NCBI GenBank assembly: GCA_052143655.1
Contig: JBKQSL010000245.1
Span: forward strand, 1-24,196
Source: CAVSUR01 sp052143655
GTDB lineage: Bacteria > Actinomycetota > Actinomycetes > Streptosporangiales > Streptosporangiaceae
Direction of reading: 5' to 3'
DNA: 24,196 nt
Below the pieces are notes generated by a model. It was not told where the DNA came from and did no database searches. It saw nothing but the letters and a program-made list of their open reading frames with translations. Within the stretch, counting starts at the first letter, position 1. Each line of letters starts with the position of its first letter. This document shows, piece by piece, positions 16,930 to 23,927 of this stretch. The translations under genes were made by a program, and so were the position numbers.

Positions 16930-17544
16930 GTGCCTTCCGCAGCGGTCATCCGCGACCTCGGCCCGGCGGAGTTCCGCGCGGGACTGGAGCAGTTCGTCGC
17001 CGTGTACGCGGCGGCCATGCAGGCGGAGCAGGATCAGCTGCCGGGGCGGCTGGCCAACATGCAGCGCCATGCCTCCTATCCGGGGTTCCGCGCGCTGATG
17101 GTCGCAGCCGAACCGGACGGGCCAGCTGTCGCCTTCGCCTACTGCTTCCGCGGCGCCGCCGGCCAGTGGTGGCACGACATCGTCACGGCCGGGGTCACCG
17201 CCGCCCGCGGCCGGGCCGCCGCGGCGGACTGGATGGGCGACGCGATGGAGATCGCCGAGGTGCACGTGCTCCCCGGGCACCAGCATCGCGGGATCGGCCG
17301 GAGCATGCTGCTGGCGCTGACCGCCGGGCGGGCCGAGCGGACCGCGGTGCTGTCGACCCAGGACACGCGCACGCCGGCCCGGCGGCTCTACCGCAGTCTC
17401 GGCTTCACCGACCTGCTGACCAGCTATGCCTTCCCGGGAAACGGCGTGCTCTACGCGGTGATGGGCGCGTGGCTGCCGCTGCGCGGTACGCCGGCGCAGG
17501 CGGCCCATCCGGGTCAGGGTCCGGCCGGAGCTCCCGGCGGCTGA
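16930..17544 (+). CDS. GNAT-family N-acetyltransferase
   Basis: Transfers an acetyl group from acetyl-CoA to an unknown amine. The 204-aa protein has a GNAT fold in its second half: EIAEVHVLPGHQHRGIGRSM (residues 107-126) with the acetyl-CoA loop Q118-x-x-G-x-G123, then TPARRLYRSLGF at 148-159, the usual motif B. The N-terminal half (YPGFRALMVA, GQWWHDIV) resembles a subgroup seen next to SAV_6107 genes, as I recall. GTG 16930 is preferred to an upstream GTG at 16870 because conserved sequence begins here and a TACCCT -10 lies 7 bases before. The stop is inside a 15-bp tandem repeat. Confidence 0.9.
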   Translation: MPSAAVIRDLGPAEFRAGLEQFVAVYAAAMQAEQDQLPGRLANMQRHASYPGFRALMVAAEPDGPAVAFAYCFRGAAGQWWHDIVTAGVTAARGRAAAADWMGDAMEIAEVHVLPGHQHRGIGRSMLLALTAGRAERTAVLSTQDTRTPARRLYRSLGFTDLLTSYAFPGNGVLYAVMGAWLPLRGTPAQAAHPGQGPAGAPGG

Positions 17545-17572
17545 GCTCCCGGCGGCTGAGCTCCCGGCGGGC
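17528..17572. repeat. 15-bp x3 tandem repeat across a stop codon
   Basis: GAGCTCCCGGCGGCT occurs at 17528-17542 and 17543-17557, and with two changes at the end at 17558-17572. The junctions create the GNAT stop (17542-17544) and a second in-frame TGA (17557-17559). It fills most of the gap to the metF end (17583). Confidence 0.9.
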
Positions 17573-17582
17573 CGGACCGGCC

Positions 17583-18497
17583 TCAGCTGCGGCCGGGACC
17601 GTCGCCGAGGCCGAGCAGCTGGTAGATCTCCCGGGTCGCGCGAGACCCGTTCAGCGTGTAGAAGTGCAGGCCGGGCACGCCCTCGGCGAGCAGCCGCTCG
17701 CACATGGCGGCCGCATACTCCACGCCGATCTTGCGCACGGCCGCCTTGTCGCCGGCATGCTCGCGCAGCTCCCTGGTCAGCGCTGGCGGCATCCGCGCGC
17801 CGGACAGCGCCGCCATCCGCTCGATCATCGCGATGCTGGTCACCGGCATGATCCCGGCGATGATCGGCACCTGGCAGCCACGGGCCGCCACGTCGTCGCG
17901 CAGCCGCAGGTAGTCCTCGGGGCAGAAGAACATCTGGGTGATGGCGAAATGCGCCCCGGCGTCGCACTTGCGGATGAAGTACTCGATGTCCTCGGCCCGG
18001 CTGGCTGACCGCAGGTGCCCTTCCGGGAACGCTGCGACGCCGACGCAGAAATCGCCCGACGCGCGGATCAGGCGCACCAGGTCAGCGGCGTATTCCAGGC
18101 CCTCCGGATGGCGCACCCACTCCCCGCGCGGGTTGCCCGGCGGGTCGCCGCGCAGCGCCAGCAGGTTGCGCACCCCGACAGCGGCGTACGAGCCGATGAC
18201 ATGCCGCAGCTCGGCGACCGAGTGGTCCACTGCGGTCAGGTGGCCGACCGGGGTCAGCGTCGTCTCCGCCGCGATGCGCTCGGTGACCCGGACGGTGCGG
18301 TCGCGGGTCGAGCCGCCCGCGCCGTAGGTCACCGAGACGAACGACGGCCGCAGCGGCTCCAGCTCGCGGATGGCCCGCCAGAGCTTCTGCTCCTCCGGCT
18401 CGTTCTTGGGCGGCATGAACTCGAACGAGAACGACTGGCGGCCCGCGGCCAGCAGGTCGCGGACTGCCAGACAGGGCCCGGTCGCACTCGATGACAT
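17583..18497 (-). CDS. metF: methylenetetrahydrofolate reductase
   Basis: Reduces 5,10-methylene-THF to 5-methyl-THF, the methyl donor for methionine; FAD-dependent. The 304-aa TIM-barrel protein has SFEFMPPKN near residue 24-32 with the catalytic Glu26, VTYGAGGSTRDRT at 56-68, LLALRGDPPG near 112-121, CDAGAHFAITQMFF near 180-200 and LHFYTLN near the end. ATG 18497 is preceded by TAGCCT ending 7 bases before it, so the message is probably leaderless, though GAGGG lies in the spacer. It is convergent with the GNAT gene and divergent from a polyprenyl synthase. It connects functionally with metK in the same window. Confidence 0.96.
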   Translation of the reverse strand: MSSSATGPCLAVRDLLAAGRQSFSFEFMPPKNEPEEQKLWRAIRELEPLRPSFVSVTYGAGGSTRDRTVRVTERIAAETTLTPVGHLTAVDHSVAELRHVIGSYAAVGVRNLLALRGDPPGNPRGEWVRHPEGLEYAADLVRLIRASGDFCVGVAAFPEGHLRSASRAEDIEYFIRKCDAGAHFAITQMFFCPEDYLRLRDDVAARGCQVPIIAGIMPVTSIAMIERMAALSGARMPPALTRELREHAGDKAAVRKIGVEYAAAMCERLLAEGVPGLHFYTLNGSRATREIYQLLGLGDGPGRS

Positions 18498-18504
18498 GCC
18501 CTCA

Positions 18505-18510
18505 AGGCTA
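18505..18510 (-). promoter_or_regulatory. metF -10 box, leaderless arrangement
   Basis: On the minus strand TAGCCT is followed by 7 bases and then the metF ATG. It fits TANNNT at the spacing of a start-codon transcription start. No -35 consensus is visible. Confidence 0.5.
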
Positions 18511-18560
18511 ACGGCGCCCGGCGGCGGACCGGCCCGCCCGCCGGCTGGCTCGGCTCATGC

Positions 18561-18579
18561 CCGGCCAGCGGCTGGCCGG
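18561..18579. promoter_or_regulatory. 8-bp inverted repeat in the metF / prenyl synthase divergent promoter region
   Basis: CCGGCCAG and CTGGCCGG flank CGG. It is just upstream of the TAGTCT -10 of the prenyl synthase gene, where a -35 would lie, so it could be an operator. Its high-GC composition makes chance possible. Confidence 0.35.
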
Positions 18580-18582
18580 GGC

Positions 18583-18588
18583 TAGTCT
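18583..18588 (+). promoter_or_regulatory. polyprenyl synthase -10 box, leaderless arrangement
   Basis: TAGTCT is followed by 7 bases and then ATG 18596. It supports that ATG over the upstream in-frame ATG at 18557, which would lie before the promoter. Confidence 0.55.
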
Positions 18589-18595
18589 CGCCAGC

Positions 18596-19684
18596 ATGAC
18601 CAGCAGCCCGGCCGAACTGCCGCGGATCCGCGCGCAGGTCGAGCGCGCGCTGGCGGACTTCCTCGACCGGCGCCGCCGCGAGCTGGCCGGGATCGATCCC
18701 GGGCTGCTGCCGTGCATCGAGGCCATCACCGAGTTCATCTCCGGCGGCAAGCGGCTGCGGGCCGCGTTCTGCTACTGGGGGTGGCGGGCGGCGGGCGGCG
18801 CGGACGGCCCGCCGATCTTCGCTGCTGCCGCCGCGCTGGAGCTGCTCCAGGCCAGCGCCCTGGCGCACGACGACCTGATGGACGCCAGCGATACCCGGCG
18901 CGGCCGCCCGTCGGTGCACCGGCAGTTCGCGGGCTGGCATCAGGCGGCCGGCTGGCACGGCTCGGCCGAGCGGTTCGGCGCGGGCGCCGCGATCCTCGCT
19001 GGGGACCTGCTGCTGGCCTGGAGTGACGAGATGTATCACGGCAGCGGCCTGCCGCCCGTCGCGCTGGAATCCGGCAGGCCGGTGCTCGACACGATGCGCA
19101 CGGAGGTATTCGCCGGGCAGTTCCTGGACATGCTCGGCCAGGCTGCGGGCAGCACGGCGGTCGCGAGCGCGCTGCGGGTCGTGGAGTACAAGTCGGCCAA
19201 GTACACGATCGAGCGGCCGCTGCACCTGGGGGCCGCGCTGGCCGCCGCCGCCGGACGGCTTCCGTCCGGCGGTGGCGAGCTGGCCGCGGCCTTCACCGGC
19301 TACGGCATCCCGCTCGGCGTTGCCTTCCAGCTGCGTGATGACATCCTCGGCGTGTTCGGTGACCCGTCGCAGACCGGCAAGCCGGTCAGCGACGACATCC
19401 GGGAGGGCAAGCGGACCGTGCTGGTCGCGCTGGCGCACGAGCGGGCCAGCGCTGCCCAGGCCGGGCTCCTGGACCGCTATCTCGGCGACCCGCTGCTGAC
19501 CGACGAGGCCGCGGCCAAGGTGCGCGAGGTGATCACCCAGACCGGGGCGCTGGCCGAGTGCGAGCTGATGATCGGCACCGGCGTGCAGCGGGCGCTGTCA
19601 GCGCTGGCAGCCGCGCCGATTACCGCCGAGGCACATGCCGCGCTAGCCGACCTGGCCGTCGCCGCCACCGCCCGCCGGGACTGA
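18596..19684 (+). CDS. polyprenyl (geranylgeranyl-type) diphosphate synthase
   Basis: Class I trans-prenyltransferase that condenses isopentenyl diphosphate with allylic diphosphates. The 362-aa protein has SGGKRLRAAF (residues 49-58), the first Asp-rich motif HDDLMD (Asp92, Asp93, Asp96) followed by TRRGRPSVH, AGDLLLAWSDEM near 135-146, YKSAKYTIERP near 198-208 and the second motif QLRDDILGVFGDPSQTGKP (Asp248, Asp249). The second motif has Gly in place of the last Asp, usual for this actinobacterial group. Its neighbours match M. tuberculosis Rv2173 (idsA2). C20 product is likely, but chain length cannot be read safely from the sequence. Confidence 0.93.
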   Translation: MTSSPAELPRIRAQVERALADFLDRRRRELAGIDPGLLPCIEAITEFISGGKRLRAAFCYWGWRAAGGADGPPIFAAAAALELLQASALAHDDLMDASDTRRGRPSVHRQFAGWHQAAGWHGSAERFGAGAAILAGDLLLAWSDEMYHGSGLPPVALESGRPVLDTMRTEVFAGQFLDMLGQAAGSTAVASALRVVEYKSAKYTIERPLHLGAALAAAAGRLPSGGGELAAAFTGYGIPLGVAFQLRDDILGVFGDPSQTGKPVSDDIREGKRTVLVALAHERASAAQAGLLDRYLGDPLLTDEAAAKVREVITQTGALAECELMIGTGVQRALSALAAAPITAEAHAALADLAVAATARRD

Positions 19685-19892
19685 CCGGCTGGGCTTCCCC
19701 GCGGCATCTAGGGCGCCGGACAGGGCCGCCGGACAGGCTAGGGAGCCGCTGCCGGACAGTTGCTCGAAGGCGGCCGTGTCCCCGTCCCGGGCTCGGCTGA
19801 CTAGGGGCGCTGACCTGGCTGGCCGCCGCGGGCCGCACACGGGCTAGCCGCGGCGGCAGGCGCCGCCCGGCTGGCCGATGACGGCGCCCCGG
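19685..19892. other. convergent gap with degenerate repeats
   Basis: No gene seen. GCCGGACAG occurs three times (19715, 19728, 19751) and CTAGGG three times (19708, 19738, 19801), forming degraded repeat units. A strong hairpin lies at 19822-19857. Confidence 0.6.
19822..19857. terminator. bidirectional terminator candidate
   Basis: GCCGCCGCGG (19822-19831) and CCGCGGCGGC (19848-19857) form a perfect 10-bp stem with a 16-base loop. It lies between the ends of the convergent prenyl synthase and wHTH genes. No U-tract. Confidence 0.55.
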
Positions 19893-20267
19893 TCAGAACG
19901 CGAGGGCCTGCGCCCGGCGGTTCACCTCTGTGCTGCGGTGCTCGGCGATCGCCTGGATCGGCGTGCCGGGCAGCGAGTCATCGGCGGTGAACAGCCAGTG
20001 CAGGGCGTCCTGCTCGGTGAAGCCGCAGTCGAACAGCAGCGTCAGCGTCCCGTGCAGGCCCTTGACGACCTGACCGCCGTCGAGGAACGCGGCCGGGACG
20101 GAGAACACGCCGGTCGGCCGCTGCACCGCCAGCAGCTTGCGGTCGCGCAGCAGTTGCTTGACCCGGCTCACGGGCAGCCCGAGCCGGTCGGCAACCTCAG
20201 GGATGGTCATCCACTCGCCGACGATGGCGTCGGCCGGGGGGTCAATCTGTGCCACGTCTCCAAACAT
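19893..20267 (-). CDS. Rv2175c-like winged-helix DNA-binding protein
   Basis: A 124-aa protein resembling M. tuberculosis Rv2175c, a DNA-binding protein phosphorylated by PknL. It has a MerR/excisionase-like wHTH (WMTIPEVADRLGLPVSRVKQLLRDRKLLAVQ, near residues 19-49), then the family's GVFSVPAAFL, GQVVKGLHGTLTLLFDCGF and the closing VNRRAQALAF. ATG 20267 is the outermost start. However, a TTGACC on the minus strand (20284-20289) would start transcription near 20255, exactly at an in-frame GTG (codon 5), so a leaderless 120-aa product is quite possible. A PASTA kinase gene is two genes away, consistent with a kinase-substrate pair. Confidence 0.88.
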   Translation of the reverse strand: MFGDVAQIDPPADAIVGEWMTIPEVADRLGLPVSRVKQLLRDRKLLAVQRPTGVFSVPAAFLDGGQVVKGLHGTLTLLFDCGFTEQDALHWLFTADDSLPGTPIQAIAEHRSTEVNRRAQALAF

Positions 20268-20353
20268 CCCACATCAGCGGGCCGGTCAAACCGGTACGCG
20301 GGCAAGACGCCTGCCCGCCGGGCGCGCCGCGGGCCGGGCAGCGCCTGCGGCGG

Positions 20354-20425
20354 CCCGCACGGCTGACCCGCACGGCTGGCCTCCGGGACTGGCCTCCGGG
20401 ACTGGCCTCCGGGTCTGGCCTCGGC
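20354..20425. repeat. 13-bp tandem repeats in an intergenic gap
   Basis: Two copies of CCCGCACGGCTG plus one base (20354-20366, 20367-20379) run into three and a half copies of CTGGCCTCCGGGA (20376-20388, 20389-20401, 20402-20414, partial to 20425). They fill much of the 209-base gap between the flavoprotein gene's end (20477) and the wHTH gene's start. I see no gene here. Confidence 0.88.
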
Positions 20426-20476
20426 GGCCTGCGCAGGGTCTGGCGCAGGGGCCCGGGGCGGGCACGACCGCGGTGA

Positions 20477-21664
20477 TCATGCCAGCACGGCCTCGCGCAG
20501 CGGAACGGCCGGATCCGCCAGCCGTCCGGGGTCGAGGCCTGCCGCGGACTCGATGAGCCGCCGCCCTTGCGCCAGATCACGCGGCGAGTTCACGGTGAGC
20601 AGCGCGGTCAGCCTGGCGCCAGCCAGCCAGCAGGCCGTCCACCGGTCCGAGGCGGGGTCGCCGCGCAGTACCAGGCGGTCCCCGCGGCTGTGGCTGCCGA
20701 CGTACTGCACCATCTTCCCGAACTGCTCGGACCAGAAGTAAGGAACGGGATCGTAGCTGCCGGTCCCGGTCAGCAGGCTGGCCGCCAGCGCGGCCGGCGC
20801 CCGCAGCGCGACGTCCCAGTGCTCAGGGCGCAGCCGGCGACCGTAGCGCCGGGACCAGAACGCCGCGCAGTCCCCCACCGCGAAGACGCCGGGCACCGAC
20901 GCTCGCAGCTGACTGTCGACGGCCACGCCGTTATCCAGCGCCACTCCGGTGCCCGCCAGCCAGCCGACGTCCGGCCGCACCCCGACGGCGGTGACGATCT
21001 CGTCGGCCGCCAGCCAGCCGCCCCCGGCCAGGGCCAGGCCGCCCGGCTGCACGGACTCCACCGGCTCGCCGAGCCGCAGATCGACCCCGGCCGCGACGTA
21101 CCAGGGCGCGGTCAGCGCCCCGGCCTGCGGGCCGAGCGCCGCGGCGAGCGGGGCGGCGGCCGCCTCCAGCACCGTCACCTGGCAGCCGCGTGCCGCCGCC
21201 GCCGTCGCCAGCTCAGCGCCGATCCACCCGGCGCCGACGATCGCCAGGCGCAGGCCGGGAGCCAGCAGCGCGCGCAGGGCCAGTGCATCGTCGAGCGTGC
21301 GCAGGAACCGCTGCGGGCCGGGTCCCGGCAGGGCCGCCGGACAGGCTCCGGTGGCGATCACCAGCCGGTCGAACCGATGCTCGCCGCGGTCGGTTCGCAC
21401 GACGCCGGGAGCCAGGCCGACGGCCCTCTCCCCGAGGCGGACCGTCACGTCCAGCGGGCTCAGGTCCGGCCGCAGCGTTGTGTCGTCCAGCTCTCCGGCC
21501 AGCAGCTTCTTCGACAGCGGCGGCCGGTCGTAGGGCAGCCGCCGCTCCGCGCCGAGCAGCGTGATCGCGCCGCCGTAGCCCGCGGCCCGCAGTTCCTCGA
21601 TAGTGCGCAGGCCGGCCAGGCCGGCGCCGGCCACGACGATCGGCCGCGGTGCCTGCTCGCTCAC
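20477..21664 (-). CDS. FAD-dependent ferredoxin-reductase-type oxidoreductase
   Basis: Resembles NAD(P)H:ferredoxin/rubredoxin reductases of oxygenase systems. The 395-aa protein has two Rossmann folds: FAD site GAGLAG at residues 13-18, PYDRPPLSKK at 44-53, NAD(P) site GAGWIGAE near 144-151, and VFAVGDCA at 258-265. The C-terminal reductase domain starts near PYFWSEQFG (306-314). No ferredoxin or oxygenase gene is adjacent, so its electron partner is unknown. GTG 21664 follows TAGCCT by 6 bases (leaderless) and no Shine-Dalgarno is visible. It is divergent from the kinase gene. Confidence 0.92.
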   Translation of the reverse strand: MSEQAPRPIVVAGAGLAGLRTIEELRAAGYGGAITLLGAERRLPYDRPPLSKKLLAGELDDTTLRPDLSPLDVTVRLGERAVGLAPGVVRTDRGEHRFDRLVIATGACPAALPGPGPQRFLRTLDDALALRALLAPGLRLAIVGAGWIGAELATAAAARGCQVTVLEAAAAPLAAALGPQAGALTAPWYVAAGVDLRLGEPVESVQPGGLALAGGGWLAADEIVTAVGVRPDVGWLAGTGVALDNGVAVDSQLRASVPGVFAVGDCAAFWSRRYGRRLRPEHWDVALRAPAALAASLLTGTGSYDPVPYFWSEQFGKMVQYVGSHSRGDRLVLRGDPASDRWTACWLAGARLTALLTVNSPRDLAQGRRLIESAAGLDPGRLADPAVPLREAVLA

Positions 21665-21670
21665 GCCGAC

Positions 21671-21676
21671 AGGCTA
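21671..21676 (-). promoter_or_regulatory. oxidoreductase -10 box, leaderless arrangement
   Basis: On the minus strand TAGCCT is followed by 6 bases and then GTG 21664. The divergent kinase promoter is only 65 bases away, so the two may share a control region. Confidence 0.45.
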
Positions 21677-21740
21677 GCGGCCGCCGCCCGCCGGGCGCCC
21701 GGCCAGGGACATTACGGGGCGGGCAGGCGAAACGCCGGCC

Positions 21741-21746
21741 TACACT
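21741..21746 (+). promoter_or_regulatory. kinase -10 box, leaderless arrangement
   Basis: TACACT is followed by 7 bases and then ATG 21754. It excludes the longer reading frame starting at 21649, and no ribosome binding site precedes the ATG. Confidence 0.55.
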
Positions 21747-21753
21747 TCTCCCG

Positions 21754-23805
21754 ATGGATACGACCCTCTCCTCGCGCGCCGGGCAGCTGCTCGACGGCCG
21801 GTACCGGCTGGAAGCACAGCTGGCCCGGGGCGGGATGGCGACTGTCTACCTGGCTACCGATACCCGGCTGGACCGCCGGGTGGCGGTGAAGATCGCCCAT
21901 CCGGAGCTGGCCAGCGACCCGCAGTTCGTCCGCCGGTTCATCGGCGAGGCCCGCTCCGCCGCCCGGCTGGCCAGCCCGCATGTCGTGGCCGTGCACGACC
22001 AGGGTTCCGACGGGCCGGTGCATTTCATCGTGCTGGAGTACGTGCCCGGCCGGAGCCTGCGGGAACTGCTCACCGAGCGGGGCCGGCTGGAGCCCGACGA
22101 GGCGCTGGACATCATCGAGGGCGTGCTGGCCGGGCTGGCGGTCGCGCACCAGGCGGGAATCGCGCACCGCGACGTCAAGCCGGAGAACGTGCTGCTGACC
22201 AACTCCGGCGGGGTGAAGGTCGCCGACTTCGGGCTGGCGCGGGCGGTGGCCGGGACCGAGCACACCAAGACCGGCGTGATCATCGGCACGGCCGCTTATC
22301 TCGCCCCTGAACAGGTGTCGGCTGGCCGGTCCGACGCCCGTACCGACGTCTACGCCGCTGGGGTGATGCTGTTCGAGCTGCTGACCGGCCGCCAGCCGCA
22401 TACCGGCGACACTCCGCTCGCGGTGGCCTACAAGCACGTCGAGGAGACGGTACCGCCTCCCTCCAGCCTGGTACCCGGCCTGCCGCCCGCCCTGGACGCG
22501 CTCGTCGCCATGGCTACCAGCCGGGATCCGGACCTGCGGCCCGCTGACGCGGGGCATTACCTGGCAGCGATCGCAGCGGTGCGGCACGACGGGCGCGGCG
22601 GACCGCGGCACCGCGATGCCTCGCAGGCCGACACCTGGCCGCCCGGCGGGCACTGGCAGGTTCCGCCCGTGCCCGGGCCCGATGCTGATCCCGCAGCCGG
22701 CGGTCCCGGCGGCCTTGCCGTACTCGGACTCGGCCCGGGCGGCGAGCACTCCGGCTGGGGCCAGGAGGGCCAGCCCGGCTGGGCTGCGCCCGGCCAGCTC
22801 GGGACGGACGGCGCCGACCGGATGAACCACACGCTAGTCGTGGCGGCCGGTGACGCGGACCCCGGCTACGGCCAGCCCGCCGACCGCGGCCGGGACCGGC
22901 CCGGCAGGTCACGCGAGCCGCTGCTGCAGCGGTGGCTGTTCAGCCGCCGGCTGGCGTACCTGCTCCTGATGGTCGGGCTCGTGCTGATCGCCGGGCTGGG
23001 CATCTGGTGGGTGATCAACGGCCAGTACAGCACGGTGCCGTCGGTCCGCGGGCTCACGACGGCCGCAGCCCGGACTGAGCTGGTGAATTCCGGCTATCAG
23101 GTGCACGACGGCGCTGGACGGCATGCGAACGCGCCGCGCGGCCAGGTGATCGCCACGCTGCCTGCGGGCGGGTCCCGGGCCCGGCGCGGCAGCACCGTGA
23201 CGATCGTGCCCTCGCTCGGCCCGGTGCAGGTCACCGTGCCGCCGGTGACCGGGCAGTCGCTGGCCGGCGCGGAATCAGCGCTGCGCAACGCCGGGCTGCG
23301 CCCGGTGGTCGCCCCGGCGGCCGTCTCGGCCACGATCCCGGCCGGAGTCGTGATCAGCACCCAGCCGGTCGCGGGCACCCGCTGGCCGGTCACCCGGCCG
23401 GTGCGGATCACTGCCAGCGCCGGGCCGCCGCTGCCGGACTTCGTCGGCCAGCAGGTGCAGGTTGCGCAGGCGGCCGCCCAGGCTGGCGGCTACTTCATCA
23501 ACCAGGTGAAGGACGCCAGGGGCAGCCAGCCGGCAGGCACGATCGTGCGGCAGTCACCCGCCGCCGGCACGGCCATCAGCCCGCACGAGGTGGTGACGGT
23601 GCGCATCTCGCCGGGACCGCCGATCAAGGCCATCCCGGACGTGCAGGGCATGCCCGAAGGCCGGGCCGAGCAGGTACTGAGCCGGGCCGGGTTCAAGGTC
23701 ACGGTGAACCAGGGCTTCTTCGGCCACCGGGTGACCAGCTACAGCCCGACCGGCCAGGCTCCGGCCGGCTCGACGATCACGATCACGATCGGCTTCAGGC
23801 TCTAG
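21754..23805 (+). CDS. membrane Ser/Thr protein kinase with PASTA domains (PknL/PknB-like)
   Basis: A 683-aa one-pass membrane kinase. The cytoplasmic kinase domain (residues 16-275) has the glycine loop LARGGMATVYLA, Lys46 in VAVKIA, catalytic HRDVKPEN (Asp140), DFG at 158-160 and an activation loop TEHTKTGVIIGTAAYLAPE with candidate Thr phosphosites. A Gly/Pro-rich linker (280-395) follows, then a transmembrane helix (about 400-421). Four extracellular PASTA repeats come next, beginning near 427, 495, 558 and 626 (VPSVRGLT, VPPVTGQS, LPDFVGQQ, IPDVQGMP). Such repeats bind peptidoglycan fragments or lipid II. The context (prenyl synthase, Rv2175c-like gene) matches PknL, but M. tuberculosis PknL lacks PASTA repeats. 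All catalytic residues are present. Confidence 0.95.
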   Translation: MDTTLSSRAGQLLDGRYRLEAQLARGGMATVYLATDTRLDRRVAVKIAHPELASDPQFVRRFIGEARSAARLASPHVVAVHDQGSDGPVHFIVLEYVPGRSLRELLTERGRLEPDEALDIIEGVLAGLAVAHQAGIAHRDVKPENVLLTNSGGVKVADFGLARAVAGTEHTKTGVIIGTAAYLAPEQVSAGRSDARTDVYAAGVMLFELLTGRQPHTGDTPLAVAYKHVEETVPPPSSLVPGLPPALDALVAMATSRDPDLRPADAGHYLAAIAAVRHDGRGGPRHRDASQADTWPPGGHWQVPPVPGPDADPAAGGPGGLAVLGLGPGGEHSGWGQEGQPGWAAPGQLGTDGADRMNHTLVVAAGDADPGYGQPADRGRDRPGRSREPLLQRWLFSRRLAYLLLMVGLVLIAGLGIWWVINGQYSTVPSVRGLTTAAARTELVNSGYQVHDGAGRHANAPRGQVIATLPAGGSRARRGSTVTIVPSLGPVQVTVPPVTGQSLAGAESALRNAGLRPVVAPAAVSATIPAGVVISTQPVAGTRWPVTRPVRITASAGPPLPDFVGQQVQVAQAAAQAGGYFINQVKDARGSQPAGTIVRQSPAAGTAISPHEVVTVRISPGPPIKAIPDVQGMPEGRAEQVLSRAGFKVTVNQGFFGHRVTSYSPTGQAPAGSTITITIGFRL

Positions 23806-23913
23806 CCGGCGAGTACCGGTTGCCAGTCCGGCGGCATGCCGCATGCTAGGCCCCGGCGGCACGCCGCAGTGCTGACTCCAGGCGGCGCGGCAGCGGGGTC
23901 GGCCACCGCCCGC

Positions 23914-23919
23914 TACTGT
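23914..23919 (+). promoter_or_regulatory. nfo -10 box candidate
   Basis: TACTGT is followed by 8 bases and then GTG 23928, close to the leaderless spacing seen in neighbouring genes. The gap 23806-23927 otherwise shows only small palindromes such as CGGCATGCCG (23832-23841). Confidence 0.4.
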
Positions 23920-23927
23920 TGATCATC

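Noticed and set aside
21649..21753. A longer kinase start at 21649
   Set aside because: It would precede the TACACT promoter and overlap the divergent flavoprotein gene; the kinase domain begins soon after ATG 21754.
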